Of a DNA stretch of 19,421 nt, positions 1 to 7,891 are shown one piece after another. Under the pieces are notes generated by a model. It had not been told where the DNA came from and did no database searches. It worked only from the letters and a program-made list of their open reading frames with translations. Origin of the DNA: Stramenopiles sp. TOSAG23-3. Taxonomy: Eukaryota; Sar. Position 1 is the first letter of the stretch; each line of letters begins with the position of its first letter. Position numbers and translations under genes: made by a program. The stretch is taken from assembly GCA_900128585.1 (NCBI GenBank), contig LT642401.1, positions 1 through 19,421 on the forward strand. Direction: 5' to 3'.

Positions 1-1277
1 TTGGGGTCATAACTCTCTTACTTAAGAAACGGTTTACGTATTAGTATCAAATATTATAATTGAAATCTTCACTTGCAGTTTACTTATTTCGGAACTTGGG
101 CTAATACAGACAACTACCATAGAGATTTTTTATGCGGTGATAATTGAAGACACGGCGTGGAAGTTTTAAAATAATTGCCAATCCTGAAATCTCAACGACA
201 ATATACGCGAAGATGACGAAGATGGAATATCGATTGCTAAGTAGAAAAGCTCAACTGCAATATTGCTTTACGCTGCAATCCAGACAATCCTTGCTACAGT
301 GAATCGTTGATTCACTGACGTTGAGAGCAAATGATTGGATGAGAATCGTCAAGATAAAAACGAACTTATTTGACGAATGCATAGCCGATACACTCAATAA
401 CAGGAAGTTATTGATTAAGGCAGGATTTTATTTCTACCGAGAAAAAGAGTTAGATAAAAACATTTGTTTGTTTAGAAGTTTTGCGAGTATGAATACTCGA
501 ACGGATACCCAAAGTGTTGCCAAACGAGAACGAAAAGTGTGGTACTTTAGAGATTTAGACCGCTCAATGTGACAATATAATACCTTAATTACAACTACTA
601 TATGATTATTCAAAATACTATATCGATTGCCATTTAAAATAATGACTTGTGATTCTCCACACTATTCACTTGTTATTTAGAATTATTTAATTTTTTCATT
701 GAATTTTTTCTTCATCTCGTCTTCTTCTTCGCGATTTTAAATAGAGGTAGTAGCATTATATTAATGTTGTGCAATGTAAGTGAGAGCAATGTTGTCTCCT
801 TGTCCAGAAGTCCAGAAGCCAGAAGACAGAAGAGGACAAATTGATGTTGTTGTATTAAAAATACGAATCCGACGTGGTACCCAAGTGGCGGCGAAGCTGT
901 CAGCGAATGAAAACACCGGACGATGAGTGATGAATGCTGTTGAAGTTTTAGCCAATAGAGTATTATGTATTGTTTCGCCAGAGATGTACCGGTACGTTAT
1001 TGTAGTGTCGAAGTACTATTCTACTACCGGCTTGACTCTTCTGCCAGCCCTGACCCGTCTACCACGCCCACCAATTGCATAGCCCCGCATGCACCAAGGG
1101 TAAGCCCTCGTTTTTGAGTTACGTTCTCATATTTGGTACATGGTCGGTCGGTCGACATTTACCTCTCTTGTTTTTCTACTTTCATGAATGTAATTCAATT
1201 ATTAAATGTTACCTTATGCCGCTGATCATACATTACCACGGTATTAGGTGTACTTTTTAGCCTAAGTGGCGGCCAAA
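1..1277. other. Intergenic AT-rich region without a convincing gene
   Basis: No reading frame here looks like a real protein. The longest ATG frame (339-572, 77 codons) has AT-driven codon use unlike the GC-rich genes of the window and no recognisable domain. Positions 803-840 carry imprecise repeats of an AGAAG-type unit. Around 1030-1110 the DNA becomes GC-richer, but I find no cloverleaf or other RNA signature there. The region lies downstream of the membrane-protein gene ending at 1278, so part of it may be that gene's 3' UTR. Confidence 0.6.
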
Positions 1278-2432
1278 TTAGAAGGGCGGTGGCGGTGGAA
1301 ATAAACAGCCTACGGGACGCCGGTCCTCCTCTGGGGCCTTCTTTGGGTATTGCCCTGTGTATTTCCCTGCCCCCTCTCTGGGTATTTCCCTGGGTACTTC
1401 TCTGGGTGCTCCTATGGGCGGCGGTGGCGGTGTATCTATCGTGTCTCCTTGATAACCAGTATCTCCTTGATAACCGGTGTCTCCTTGATATCCCGTGTCG
1501 CCTTGATAACCAGTGTCGCTTTGATATCCGGTATCATCCTGATAACCAGTCTCGCCTTGATATCCAGTATCTCCTTGATAACCAGTATCTCCTTGATAAC
1601 TGGTATCTCCTTGATATCCTGTGTCGCCTTGATATCCGGTATCACCCTGATACCCAGTGTCGCCTTGATAAACGGTATCTCCTTGATAAACGGTATCTCC
1701 TTCAGTGATAGCCCGTATATGACTTGGGTTAAAATCGTGTTGGGCTTCTTCATATATCTCCTTCAAATATTCTCCGTTCAAATCTTCTCTCCTCTCTCGT
1801 TCTGATGGCTGTTGCCGTTCGAGTTTCGAACGGTAAAATATTCGTATGGCACTGCAGCAATTCTCGTGTTCTTCTTCCATGAATTTCGAACAAGTAAGCG
1901 TTCGTGTGGCATCCACAGCCGACGAAAACAAACCTAGTGACATAAAAAATGCAATCAGCGTATACCATACACTACACCGATCTACACACTGGGGACGAGA
2001 ATTTGTGCAATGTATACACTTGTAAACGACCAGAACTTCCAGCACCGTCATGATCCAGCACAACATCATCCATACAAAAACGTGACGCCTCGGAAACTGT
2101 TTGAACTGTTCGCCTATACTCTCGCGTATACAAAAGAGAGGAGGACATATACAACATTGGCATGGTTTGGTAGAGAAATTTCGCGCCGCATTTTCGCCTT
2201 CTGTCGCTTCTACAAAACGTCTGCGGCAAGGCACCCACTTGAGGCCGTATGGATATACCAATATTGAGACAAGGTTAAGCCCAAACAGTGCAATGGAGGA
2301 AACCATATGAAACGACGATATACCATTCTTTGAAAATCTCCCCATAAAAAAGAGTTGTGCAGCGAAAATTACCAGGAACCACAACGGTAGCCCACTAATT
2401 TTCGTTGGTTTCCGTTCCTTTCTGCGCGGCAT
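1278..2432 (-). CDS. Four-helix membrane protein with GDTGYQ hexapeptide repeats
   Basis: I do not recognise the family. The 384-residue protein starts at an ATG (2430-2432) and ends in TAA. Four hydrophobic segments lie at about residues 15-31, 39-62, 117-137 and 155-174, with a basic N-terminus. The loop after helix 2 has a cysteine-dense stretch (PCQCCICPPLFC, 90-101), and the loop between helices 3 and 4 has further cysteines (139, 142, 149, 153). After helix 4 comes a charged segment (residues 185-235). Then follow 14 tandem copies of a six-residue unit, mostly GDTGYQ (245-328), and a proline-rich tail ending in PPPPPF. Both termini should be on the same side if all four helices span. 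The repeat and proline-rich tail suggest a protein-interaction or surface-exposed role, but this is inference. It is divergent from the dehydratase gene starting at 3086. Confidence 0.72.
   Translation of the reverse strand: MPRRKERKPTKISGLPLWFLVIFAAQLFFMGRFSKNGISSFHMVSSIALFGLNLVSILVYPYGLKWVPCRRRFVEATEGENAARNFSTKPCQCCICPPLFCIRESIGEQFKQFPRRHVFVWMMLCWIMTVLEVLVVYKCIHCTNSRPQCVDRCSVWYTLIAFFMSLGLFSSAVDATRTLTCSKFMEEEHENCCSAIRIFYRSKLERQQPSERERREDLNGEYLKEIYEEAQHDFNPSHIRAITEGDTVYQGDTVYQGDTGYQGDTGYQGDTGYQGDTSYQGDTGYQGDTGYQGETGYQDDTGYQSDTGYQGDTGYQGDTGYQGDTGYQGDTIDTPPPPPIGAPREVPREIPREGAGKYTGQYPKKAPEEDRRPVGCLFPPPPPF
1440..1700 (-). repeat. 18-bp in-frame tandem repeat encoding GDTGYQ
   Basis: Fourteen full 18-bp units plus a partial unit lie inside the membrane-protein gene. 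On the plus strand the unit reads roughly CTTGATAACCAGTATCTC with substitutions. The protein units vary at position 1 (G, D, S), position 2 (D, E) and position 4 (G, V, S), while T, Y and Q are constant. Length in multiples of three preserves the frame. The repeat also keeps two plus-strand frames open; I treat those as shadows. Confidence 0.95.
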
Positions 2433-3085
2433 ACCTGTCGTCTGGTGGCCTTAAGTTTAGTACCACTCTTTTCAAGTTTTTCTACGCAACGAATTTTTGA
2501 ACTGCTGCCGAGTTCCTGGGGGAAAACCTCCGTATGACCGTTTGCATTTACTACCTCCTTACACACTGCATCCTGCATGTTTGCAAATAGTTAAATAGTC
2601 ATCGTCTAGCGAGCATTCTTCTTCTTCAACTCGAAAATATTTTTATTATATTATTATTAGAAGACTATTATAATATTAATTAATAATTATTTATTTATTA
2701 TTTTTTATTTATTGTTCTTCTTCTTCTTCTCTTCGACTTCTAGGTACTTCGTACCGAAGAAGGTCGAATAGAACTTCCGAGGTAGATATAAGATAGTTAG
2801 GATAAAAACTTATTAGTTTAATCTTAAGTTGCTAACGTGTATTATTTATTACACATTTTGTTGTATTAATTTATTAAAAAATAAATCAAAAATTATAATA
2901 ATAATGTCATACCAAGGTAGCTAAAAAATATGCGAAGAGATAAAAATTCATTTCGATGAATCTTTCCAAACGATTCCTAATGTAAAGAAAATTGTGTGCG
3001 TGCGTGTCAAGTTGTACACATCCCAACGAACCCGTTCGGATTATTGTCGTTTCGTTTCGTATCGTAGAATACAGTTCGTGAGAGT
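2433..3085. promoter_or_regulatory. Divergent intergenic/promoter region
   Basis: This 653-bp spacer separates two divergently oriented genes, so it should hold both promoters. Its middle (about 2640-2900) is strongly AT-rich, with TTATTA and CTT microsatellite stretches. A hairpin-capable sequence sits at 2732-2768. I cannot assign a TATA box or initiator with confidence among the many AT-rich stretches. Confidence 0.5.
2732..2768. other. Imperfect hairpin
   Basis: TTCGAC (2732-2737) pairs with GTCGAA (2763-2768), and GGTAC (2743-2747) pairs with GTACC (2751-2755) around a TTC loop. TTCT/AGAA pairing lies between the two arms, with single-base bulges. Either strand could form it. Function unknown. 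Confidence 0.55.
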
Positions 3086-4900
3086 ATGCCAGTGAAACTT
3101 CATACGGAAACCCCGTTGGTTTTCTCTTCCACGTTGACCGCGACGGCGACGGAGAATGGGGAGACGCCGGTACTTTTGAAGTTGGATAATTTGCAACCAA
3201 GTGGTTCGTTTAAGATCCGTGGCATCGGTAACTTGGCGCAACGTGCGTTTGAGAGGGGAAAGAAGAGACTCATTTCGAGTTCGGGGGGGAACGCGGGGAT
3301 GGCAGTGGCGTACGCCGGCTCGCAGTTGGACATGGAAGTGAAGGTCGTAGTACCAAGCAGCACCCCAGAGTTTGCGAGAAAGAAGATCAAAGCCATGGGG
3401 GCACACGTCATTGTGCACGGGAGCGTTTGGGACGAGGCGGACAAGTACGCCCGGGGCCTGTGCGAGAAGGACAGCGAGGCGCAGTACTGCCACCCGTTCG
3501 AGCACGTAGACACGTGGGAAGGCCACTCCAGCTTGGTGGGGGAAATAGACGCCCAGTGCAGGGCCCAAGGGTACGACCGGCCCGCGTGCGTTGTCCTTTC
3601 TGTGGGCGGCGGCGGGCTGCTGTGCGGCGTTGCGCAGGGGTTGCACGCGAAGAAGTGGGCGGACGTTCCGATCGTTACGGTAGAGACAGACGGGGCCCAC
3701 TCGTTCTACGCGTCGCACGAGGCGCAGAAGTTGGTGACCCTGGACGGCATTACGAGTGTCGCAAAATCGTTGGGGGCGCTGACCGTGAGCGAGCAGTGCT
3801 TGACGTGGTCGAAGAAGCACGACATACACCCGTTGGTAATCAGCGATAGGCAGTGCGTGAACGCGATGAATTCGTTTGCGAACGACCACCGGATGCTGGT
3901 GGAACCGGCGTGCGCGGCAGCCCTGACGGCGGCGTACGAGGGCCTGATCCCGTCGGAGGTCTTTGGCGAGGGGCGGCGAACGCGGAGGCGCGGGAAACGC
4001 CCCATCGTGGTCATTGTCTGCGGCGGGAACATCGTCGACTTGAAGGCCATCGACGCGTACAACCGGATGGTCGACCAGAAGCAGATCCCGGACAGCGCTG
4101 CCCTTCTGAAGAAACGAGGCATGATCGAGCGTTTTTACGGCAGCTACGTGGACCCTTTCATCGACCAGGTAGCGTTCAACTGCCCTCCAGGGCCGCCGTT
4201 GGTCCCTGCCTGCTACGTGATCAACGCCTTCAAAGCGGGCACCTTGCCGATGTGCCTGTACTTGATGCACCATTTTCAAAACTATTCAAAGTCTGCCGTG
4301 CTAATCGCCGCGCTGCACGGCAGCTACGGGGGCTGCTGGTTCTTGAAGCACTACGTCATCCCCGACCATTATTTTATGCAGAAAATCACGTTCGTCTCCG
4401 CGTTGATGATGGGCATGGTCCTCTCGTTCTACTGGGCGTCCGCGTACTTGGTGATCAGCGCCCCGAGCAAAGGGGACTTCATCGGCCCGGTTCGTATGTT
4501 CGTCGCGATGATGATGTACATTTTTGGGGTCGTTCTGATGATGGCGTCCGATACGCAGAAGTATTATGTGCTGAAGTTGGTCCGGGAGAAGAGGCTGGGA
4601 AAGATCCTGATCTCGGACGGCTGGTTCAAGACGTGCCGAAACACCAACTATTTGGGGGAGATACTGCTCTACAGCTCGTTCGCCGTGTGCGCCCAGTCGT
4701 GGATCCCGTGGGCCTTCAACGGCGTCTTTTGGAGCATCATGTTCGTCGCCCGTTGGATGGGGAAAGAGGCATCGTTCCGAAGAAAGGTTGGCGGGGAGGA
4801 GTACATGGCGAACAGCTCGCTGATCCTCCCCTTTCCCCTCTTTGGAATGTGCACCAGCAGGAAAGAAATGGGCGTGTCGCGCGCGAAGAAGGAGGCATGA
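3086..4900 (+). CDS. L-serine/threonine dehydratase fused to DUF1295-like membrane domain
   Basis: A 604-residue protein with two complete parts. Residues 1-330 match animal-type L-serine dehydratase (SDS), a fold-type II PLP enzyme that deaminates serine to pyruvate or threonine to 2-oxobutyrate. Visible motifs are PSGSFKIRG with Schiff-base Lys43, the substrate loop SSSGGNAG (64-71), the phosphate-binding glycine loop SVGGGGLLCG (172-181), EPACAAA (273-279) and IVVIVCGGN (307-315). Residues about 370-590 hold several hydrophobic helices and the GWFKTCRNTNYLGEIL motif (512-527). A terminal KEASFRRK...EEYMANSSLILP pattern follows. This resembles DUF1295, steroid 5-alpha-reductase and ERG4/ERG24-type reductases, which bind NADPH in membranes. 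No stop and no drop in GC content separates the parts. Substrate of the membrane part is unknown. Met346 (codon at 4121) could start a separate protein, but nothing around it looks like a spacer. Confidence 0.9.
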   Translation: MPVKLHTETPLVFSSTLTATATENGETPVLLKLDNLQPSGSFKIRGIGNLAQRAFERGKKRLISSSGGNAGMAVAYAGSQLDMEVKVVVPSSTPEFARKKIKAMGAHVIVHGSVWDEADKYARGLCEKDSEAQYCHPFEHVDTWEGHSSLVGEIDAQCRAQGYDRPACVVLSVGGGGLLCGVAQGLHAKKWADVPIVTVETDGAHSFYASHEAQKLVTLDGITSVAKSLGALTVSEQCLTWSKKHDIHPLVISDRQCVNAMNSFANDHRMLVEPACAAALTAAYEGLIPSEVFGEGRRTRRRGKRPIVVIVCGGNIVDLKAIDAYNRMVDQKQIPDSAALLKKRGMIERFYGSYVDPFIDQVAFNCPPGPPLVPACYVINAFKAGTLPMCLYLMHHFQNYSKSAVLIAALHGSYGGCWFLKHYVIPDHYFMQKITFVSALMMGMVLSFYWASAYLVISAPSKGDFIGPVRMFVAMMMYIFGVVLMMASDTQKYYVLKLVREKRLGKILISDGWFKTCRNTNYLGEILLYSSFAVCAQSWIPWAFNGVFWSIMFVARWMGKEASFRRKVGGEEYMANSSLILPFPLFGMCTSRKEMGVSRAKKEA

Positions 4901-4919
4901 GGGTTTGACGGCATATAAG

Positions 4920-4973
4920 ATATGATAAGAAGATATCAACGTATCATATGATATCATATGTTATGTACATAAC
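4920..4973. other. Clustered AT-rich palindromes downstream of the fusion gene
   Basis: CATATGATATCATATG (4945-4960) and GTTATGTACATAAC (4960-4973) are both perfect palindromes and share one base. ATATGATA (4920-4927) can also pair with TATCATAT (4942-4949). They start 20 bp after the stop codon, so they would lie in the 3' UTR or at the cleavage region. A role in 3'-end formation is only a guess. Confidence 0.7.
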
Positions 4974-5095
4974 ACTAAAAACTCTCTCTTTCGAATTATG
5001 GGTATAAAAAAAAACTGATTATATAGTATGTTTTAAGACTCTCAAGATTATCTCAATTGTCGACTAATTATGGGTATATATGCACATACATCCTA

Positions 5096-5120
5096 AAAAC
5101 AAGAAAATTGGCTGTTATTT
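5096..5120 (-). repeat. Dispersed 25-nt repeat, inverted relative to 11114-11162
   Basis: The reverse complement of this segment, AAATAACAGCCAATTTTCTT followed by GTTTT, is identical over 25 nt to 11114-11138. It also matches a second adjacent copy at 11139-11161 over 23 nt. Both locations are downstream of a plus-strand gene, but the sequence is in opposite orientation at the two sites. Confidence 0.9.
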
Positions 5121-5560
5121 ATCCTAATTCTTAATCTTAGAAGGGCAAACTCTGTAATGCAATGCGTGCCGCTCGTGGCCCTTTCCTCGGTGCACCCACT
5201 GTTTACTGTTCACACCGCCCCCGTTGGCGCTGCTGCGGGCTTACTGGCAGAAGAGTGTCGTCTGCGCGCGAGGAGGAGGAGGAACGTCAGATAACACCAG
5301 CGTATCATACGAGTATCGTTGCAAGTAAGAAATTAGCATTATTTAGTTGTGCTCTAGACGACGTTTGCTATACAAATACACGGTATAAATATGGTACATA
5401 CATTATTACACCCCATGAACCAGGTAACAAAAACTATCGCCACCGCACCTGCAGCCCCGCTTCGCCTCATGCCCCCCACTCTTATGGGGCAGGCAGTGAG
5501 TAGTTGCCAGCAGCGAGCACAGCCAGCCCTCTCAGCCACCGGCTGCCCGCACGTGACGTT

Positions 5561-5998
5561 CTACAAACGGCGACCACGGCGACCGCCCTTTCTGCGGGTG
5601 GTGTCGGTTGGGATTGGGGTAACATCCTCGATGCGTCCAATGCGCATGCCCGCACGGGCAAGGGCGCGAAGGGCGGCTTGGGCACCTGGGCCTGGGGTCT
5701 TGGTGCGGTTACCACCAGTGGCACGAAGCTTGATGTGCAAGGCGTTGATCCCGACTTCTTTGCAGCGGACGACAACGTCCTGGGCGGCAAGCATAGCAGC
5801 GTATGGCGAGGCTTCGTCACGGTCAGCTTTGACCTTCATTCCACCGGTAACACGTACGATGGTTTCGCGCCCGGAGACATCAGTAACGTGCACAAAGGTG
5901 TCGTTAAAGGATGCAAAGACGTGCGCAACACCAAATACAAGGGTGCCTTCCGCGACTTGCGGGCCAAGAGTTGATACTTTCGGGTCGGTTTCTGCCAT
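5561..5998 (-). CDS. RPS14: Cytosolic 40S ribosomal protein uS11 (RPS14)
   Basis: A 145-residue, full-length eukaryotic uS11, close to the roughly 150 residues usual for RPS14. It sits on the small-subunit platform and binds 18S rRNA near the mRNA exit/E site. Diagnostic segments are [19 protein letters not shown] (about 22-40), [49 protein letters not shown], and the basic C-terminus [12 protein letters not shown]. The start is the ATG at 5996-5998 in a CCATGGC context, and the stop is TAG. The gene is a single exon. Its 3' end faces the dehydratase fusion gene. The plus-strand frames across it are antisense shadows. This is the surest identification in the window. Confidence 0.98.
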   Translation of the reverse strand: MAETDPKVSTLGPQVAEGTLVFGVAHVFASFNDTFVHVTDVSGRETIVRVTGGMKVKADRDEASPYAAMLAAQDVVVRCKEVGINALHIKLRATGGNRTKTPGPGAQAALRALARAGMRIGRIEDVTPIPTDTTRRKGGRRGRRL

Positions 5999-6006
5999 GG
6001 TTTATT

Positions 6007-6046
6007 GTTTAATATATAACGAGTACAAGGGGGATATATAAATCTG
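6007..6046 (-). promoter_or_regulatory. Candidate TATA-like elements upstream of uS11
   Basis: Read on the minus strand, this stretch contains TTTATATAT and, closer to the start codon, TTATATATTAAAC. Both lie within about 50 bp of the uS11 ATG. If either is used, the 5' leader would be very short. AT-rich spacers make such matches common, so this is tentative. Confidence 0.3.
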
Positions 6047-6190
6047 CCGTTCCGTCGATAATGATTTAAAAGGGCTAGAGTTGCGACATTACGTGGCCGT
6101 GTAAAATACTTTGACCCTTTTCTTCCGTCACTACCCGCCACATGCCACACATATAATTCTCTACTAAATCAATTTGATTAAAATGGTTGG

Positions 6191-6247
6191 CTCCTCCTCC
6201 TCCTCTTCTTCTTCTTCTTCTTCTTCTTTTCTTCTTCTTTTCTTCTT
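6191..6247. repeat. CTC/CTT microsatellite
   Basis: A pyrimidine-only run of CTC units followed by TTC/CTT units with small interruptions. Similar CTT runs recur at 11780-11820, 17570-17607 and 17625-17660. Confidence 0.9.
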
Positions 6248-7142
6248 TGTGATGAAATACAAATTGAGAAATTAAAAATGTTTACTTGCATTTATAATCC
6301 ATATTTTATACATGAAATAAAGAGATTAGATGATTGTTTATTTCAGTACAATATAATTTTTTAATGTGGCCATTGTTGCTTGCTCTGGTTTGTATTATTT
6401 ACATAAATAAATAAATATAGTAGAATACAATACATTATACTTGAAGTTTTCTTCTTTCTATTTCTAAATACATAAAATGCCTATATAACATAGATGAGAT
6501 ATCCGAAAGAAGAAAGAAGAAAGAAATGAAGAAATTGAGTGGTTGGCATTTCATCAGCCTAGTTCTTGTATGCTGTGTCAATATTGTAAATAATATTTCC
6601 TATTTAATTTTTGCATTAGTATACGAATACAGTTCAATATTTTTTATTTACGTGATGTACAATATACTGTGTTAAAATTGCTACAATTGTTACATATGAA
6701 TAATGAATAAATAGGGCATGGATTCTAGAAGACTATTTATTAAAATTACTATTTAAATAACTTTGGAAAAGCTCATTTCGAATAATTATTATAAGTATAT
6801 AAAACAATAGGACTAAAATCCAGACTTAAAGTACCGTAATAAAATATCACATCAATACAGATAGGAAGAAAAAGAAAAAGTATATATATGTTTCATACTA
6901 CAATTGATCTATTCCCGAAGGGAGAGAGACCCTGTCCTGTTCCTAACCCAAATATTATCACAGACAACAACGTGCTGATCTGATTGTACCGTTTCTATAC
7001 AAAGGATTACAATAGTAAATATCGACCATCGAGTAAAAGAGAGAGAGATATGGTATTACCTATCTAAATATTTATATAAAGTACCTATCTTTCTATTCTA
7101 AGTTTACTTCGTATTATTATATTATTGTATCTCATCTCGCTC

Positions 7143-7344
7143 GGAGAGAAAGAAAGAAAGAGTCGAAAGAAAGAGTCGAAAGAAAGAAAGAAAGAAAGAG
7201 TCGAAAGAAAGAAAGAAAGAAAGAAGGAAAGAAAGAAAGAAAGAAAGAAAGTATACGAAAGAAAGAAAGTACGAAAGAAAGAAAGAAAGAAAGAAAGAAG
7301 GAAAGAAAGAAAGTACGAAAGTATACGAAAGAAAGAAAGTACGA

Positions 7345-7376
<32 letters not shown>

Positions 7377-7485
7377 AGGAAAGGAAGAAAGAAGGAAGGA
7401 AAGAAGGAAGGAAGGAAGGAAGAAGGAGATCTAAATTTTCTTTTTCTTTCTTTCTTTCTTCCTTCTTTTCTTTTCTTCTTTTTCT
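7143..7485. repeat. GAAA-type polypurine tract followed by an inverted polypyrimidine arm
   Basis: From about 7143 to 7430 the plus strand is nearly all purine, built of AAAG/GAAA units interrupted by GTCG and GTAC. It shifts to GGAA/GAAG units near 7380-7430. After a short AGATCTAAA centre it turns to pyrimidine (TTTTC, CTTT, CTTCC) up to about 7485. The right end of the purine tract can therefore fold back on the pyrimidine arm. The lysine/glutamate-rich open frame across the tract is a by-product of the repeat. Confidence 0.9.
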
Positions 7486-7629
7486 GTAAGCTTATCTATA
7501 GAAGAAAAGAAGAAGAAGAAGAAGAGGAGAAGAAGAAATTATTATATATATTTATTATTATTACTACTGTAGTATTATTTTATTTTATAAAAACAATTTA
7601 AAGAAGTGACTGACGACGGTGGTGGTTAG

Positions 7630-7789
7630 GTAAGAAGAAAGTGTATGAGTGTGTGAGAAAAAAAAGAGAGAGGGATTAAGTGTGTCTGTATGTGTGTGAA
7701 AAAGATTGTTCAACCCTTTGTTCAACCCTTTGTTCAACCATTTGTTCAACCCTTTGGTTTCATTGTTTTCTTATTTACTTACATTCTAG
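7630..7789 (+). other. Possible intron in the 5' leader of the acidic-protein gene
   Basis: A donor-like GTAAGA at 7630-7635 and a pyrimidine-rich acceptor ending TTACTTACATTCTAG at 7789 would define a 160-nt intron. It would end about 100 bp before the ATG at 7892. A TACTTAC box (7776-7782) differs by one base from TACTAAC, but it lies unusually close to the AG. The signals are only suggestive. Confidence 0.3.
7706..7753 (+). repeat. 12-bp tandem repeat, four copies
   Basis: Four adjacent copies of TTGTTCAACCCT; the third has A in place of the penultimate C. It lies in the leader region upstream of the gene starting at 7892 and inside the possible leader intron. Confidence 0.95.
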
Positions 7790-7891
7790 GTGGACACTGA
7801 TACATATACACACAACAACTTATATATATACCAACCTATCCACTTCCATACACCCACACACCCACACGTACGTACAGACAGACAGACAGGC

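Larger units (their letters stand above)
4901..5560. other. Convergent intergenic region with palindromes and two GC-rich islands
   Basis: The region lies between the 3' ends of two convergent genes (dehydratase fusion and uS11). It contains clustered palindromes at 4920-4973, a copy of a dispersed 25-nt sequence at 5096-5120, and GC-rich islands at about 5162-5290 and 5435-5560 separated by AT-rich DNA. An ATG frame at 5162-5503 (113 codons) crosses both islands but resembles no protein I know. I found no tRNA or snRNA signature. Confidence 0.5.
5999..7891. other. Long AT-rich, repeat-rich intergenic region
   Basis: This region of nearly 1.9 kb separates the divergent uS11 gene and the large acidic-protein gene. 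It holds a CTT microsatellite (about 6191-6247), AT-rich DNA without a gene, a large GAAA-type purine tract followed by a pyrimidine tract (about 7143-7485), a 12-bp tandem repeat (7706-7753), CA/GACA repeats before 7892, and a possible leader intron (7630-7789). No tRNA or other RNA gene was recognised. Confidence 0.6.

Noticed and set aside
339-572. 77-codon plus-strand frame from an ATG
   Set aside because: AT-driven composition, no recognisable domain and no similarity in codon use to the confident genes. It is most likely spacer noise, though RNA evidence could change that.
1440-1700. CRISPR-like array
   Set aside because: The 18-bp units are directly adjacent without unique spacers and encode an in-frame peptide repeat.
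1289-1805. Two long plus-strand frames opposite the GDTGYQ repeat
   Set aside because: They are kept open by the 18-bp repeat and start from non-ATG or poorly placed codons. The minus-strand frame has the ATG, the membrane helices and a coherent protein.
3041-4279. 412-codon minus-strand frame and other frames overlapping the dehydratase fusion
   Set aside because: They lie antisense to or in a shifted frame over a protein with clear family motifs. High GC content makes such frames long.
4121-4900. Separate gene starting at internal Met346 of the fusion
   Set aside because: The frame runs through without a stop, the DNA between the halves stays GC-rich, and there is no spacer-like sequence. 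Kept as an alternative in the main entry.
1035-5260. Shared 13-nt string CTGGCAGAAGAGT in two GC-rich spacer patches (about 1038-1050 on the minus strand and about 5244-5256 on the plus strand)
   Set aside because: A 13-nt match is expected by chance in a window of this size, and the flanks do not align.
7125-7601. 158-codon Lys/Glu/Arg-rich frame
   Set aside because: It is a translation of the GAAA microsatellite and starts from a non-ATG codon.
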